Part shown: piece after piece, positions 63,289-64,000 of the stretch
Layout of the letters: every line of letters begins with the position of its first letter
Numbering within the stretch: position 1 is the first letter of the stretch
From: Massilia agilis
GTDB taxonomy: Bacteria > Pseudomonadota > Gammaproteobacteria > Burkholderiales > Burkholderiaceae_D
Assembly (NCBI RefSeq): GCF_024756255.1
Contig: NZ_JANUHB010000002.1
Location: 1,302,001 to 1,366,000, forward strand
Length of the DNA stretch: 64,000 nt
Direction: 5' to 3'
The notes under the pieces: generated by a model
Databases searched by the model: none
Seen by the model: the letters and a program-made list of their open reading frames with translations, nothing else
What the model was told of the DNA's origin: nothing
Translations under genes and position numbers: made by a program

Positions 63289-64000
63289 GTGAGCTACCTC
63301 GCCGACTACCTCGATCCCGCCAGCGCCGCCGGCTATGCCGAGGCCGCGGCCATGGACGCGCGCGAGGAGCAGCGCCACCTGCTGGCCTATGCGCCACTGG
63401 TCAAGCGCATCGTGCGGCAGCTGAACGCACAGGTGTCGGGCGCGATGTCGCGCGAGGACATGGAGCAGATCGGCTTGATGGGCCTCCTGGAGGCGCTGCG
63501 CCGCTACGGCCAGCCCGACACCGGCTTTGGCAGCTACGCCAGCCTGCGCGTGCGCGGCGCGATCCTCGACGAGCTGCGCCGCCAGGACTGGCGTCCGCGC
63601 GCGGTGCGCCAGGACAGCCACCGGCTGCGCGACGAGCTGCGCGCGCTCACGCGCCGCCTCGGGCGCGAGCCGTCGGCGCAGGAGGCGGCCGACGCGCTCG
63701 GGATCAGCCACGAAGACTTCTACCAGCACCAGCTCGACGACTGCGCCGGGGAGCTGCTCAGTTTCGACGAGGTGGTGCAGGAGGCGGCCGAGCGCGCCCA
63801 CAGTGCCCCAGGCCCGGAGGAACAGCTCCTGGTGCGGCGCAGCCTGGAGCAGGCGCTGGGCGCGCTGACCGAACGCGAGCAGCGCGTGATCCAGATGATT
63901 TACGAGTTCGAGCTGAGCTACAAGGAAATCGCGGCGGTGCTGGACTTGTCCGACGCGCGCGTCTGCCAGCTCAACAAGAGTGCGCTGGCCAAGATGAAGG
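63289..64000 (+). CDS. fliA: Flagellar sigma factor FliA (sigma-28), 3' end beyond window
   Basis: 237 codons are visible and the frame is still open at the window end. Starts GTG 63289 (SYLADYLDPASA). Region 2: LLAYAPLVKRIVRQLNAQVS, REDMEQIGLMGLLEALRRY and GSYASLRVRGAILDELRRQD; region 3: LTRRLGREPSAQEAADALGI; region 4: LTEREQRVIQMIYEFELSYK and DLSDARVCQLNKSALAKMK. Directs late flagellar genes, probably flagellin and the operon tail. Equivalent to lafS; motor genes (lafT/U) would be expected just outside the window. Confidence 0.93.
   Translation, partial: MSYLADYLDPASAAGYAEAAAMDAREEQRHLLAYAPLVKRIVRQLNAQVSGAMSREDMEQIGLMGLLEALRRYGQPDTGFGSYASLRVRGAILDELRRQDWRPRAVRQDSHRLRDELRALTRRLGREPSAQEAADALGISHEDFYQHQLDDCAGELLSFDEVVQEAAERAHSAPGPEEQLLVRRSLEQALGALTEREQRVIQMIYEFELSYKEIAAVLDLSDARVCQLNKSALAKMK

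Overview
The window reads as chromosome of a GC-rich, motile, aerobic to facultative betaproteobacterium. Protein flavour (UbiTUV, class I fumarase, alternative complex III plus caa3 oxidase, short flagellin, PHB depolymerase relic) and the dispersed REP palindromes suggest Oxalobacteraceae (Massilia/Telluria/Duganella-like). The family assignment is inference, since no rRNA is present.

Layout. 1-2162 (minus): ubiU-ubiV-ubiT for O2-independent ubiquinone synthesis, with a perfect FNR-type palindrome upstream (2294-2307). 2291-5476: orphan genes, a small lipoprotein and tRNA-Ser(GGA). 5639-13784: metabolic genes (FAD monooxygenase, nitronate monooxygenase, a lipoprotein RidA homologue, acs, class I fumarase, murI) separated by two families of REP palindromes. 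13873-14898: tRNA-His(GTG), an AT-richer orphan gene and a wrecked tyrosine integrase, i.e. an old integration site. 15108-15896: a prohibitin-like SPFH protein.

15919-37686 (minus) is one nearly gapless run of 20 genes. It begins with actABCDEF (alternative complex III), a small membrane protein, a Sco copper chaperone and ctaC/D/E/F (caa3 oxidase). It continues with 11 nt spacing into a GH1-like protein, an SDR, an M24-fold protein, a TPP enzyme, a duplicated membrane protein, a gluconate-2-dehydrogenase-subunit-3-like protein, a GMC flavoprotein and an FMN hydroxy-acid oxidoreductase. The arrangement suggests a dedicated oxidation module wired to its own quinol oxidase supercomplex; this is the most unusual feature of the window. 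The membrane protein carries four in-frame 75-bp copies of a REP hairpin.

37813-45311: ISC-type ferredoxin, lipoprotein, cytochrome b561, TonB-domain protein, chemoreceptor, dusA, a CPA1 antiporter, and a decayed zone with integrase-like and PHB depolymerase fragments. 45641-64000: a flagellar cluster in the order flagellin / flhA-flhB-fliR-fliQ-fliP-fliN-fliM // fliE-F-G-H-I-J-D-S-T-K-L-fliA. That is the gene order of lateral (Flag-2, Laf) systems, with no fliO and with a FliM that lacks the CheY-binding N-terminus. fliA runs off the window end.
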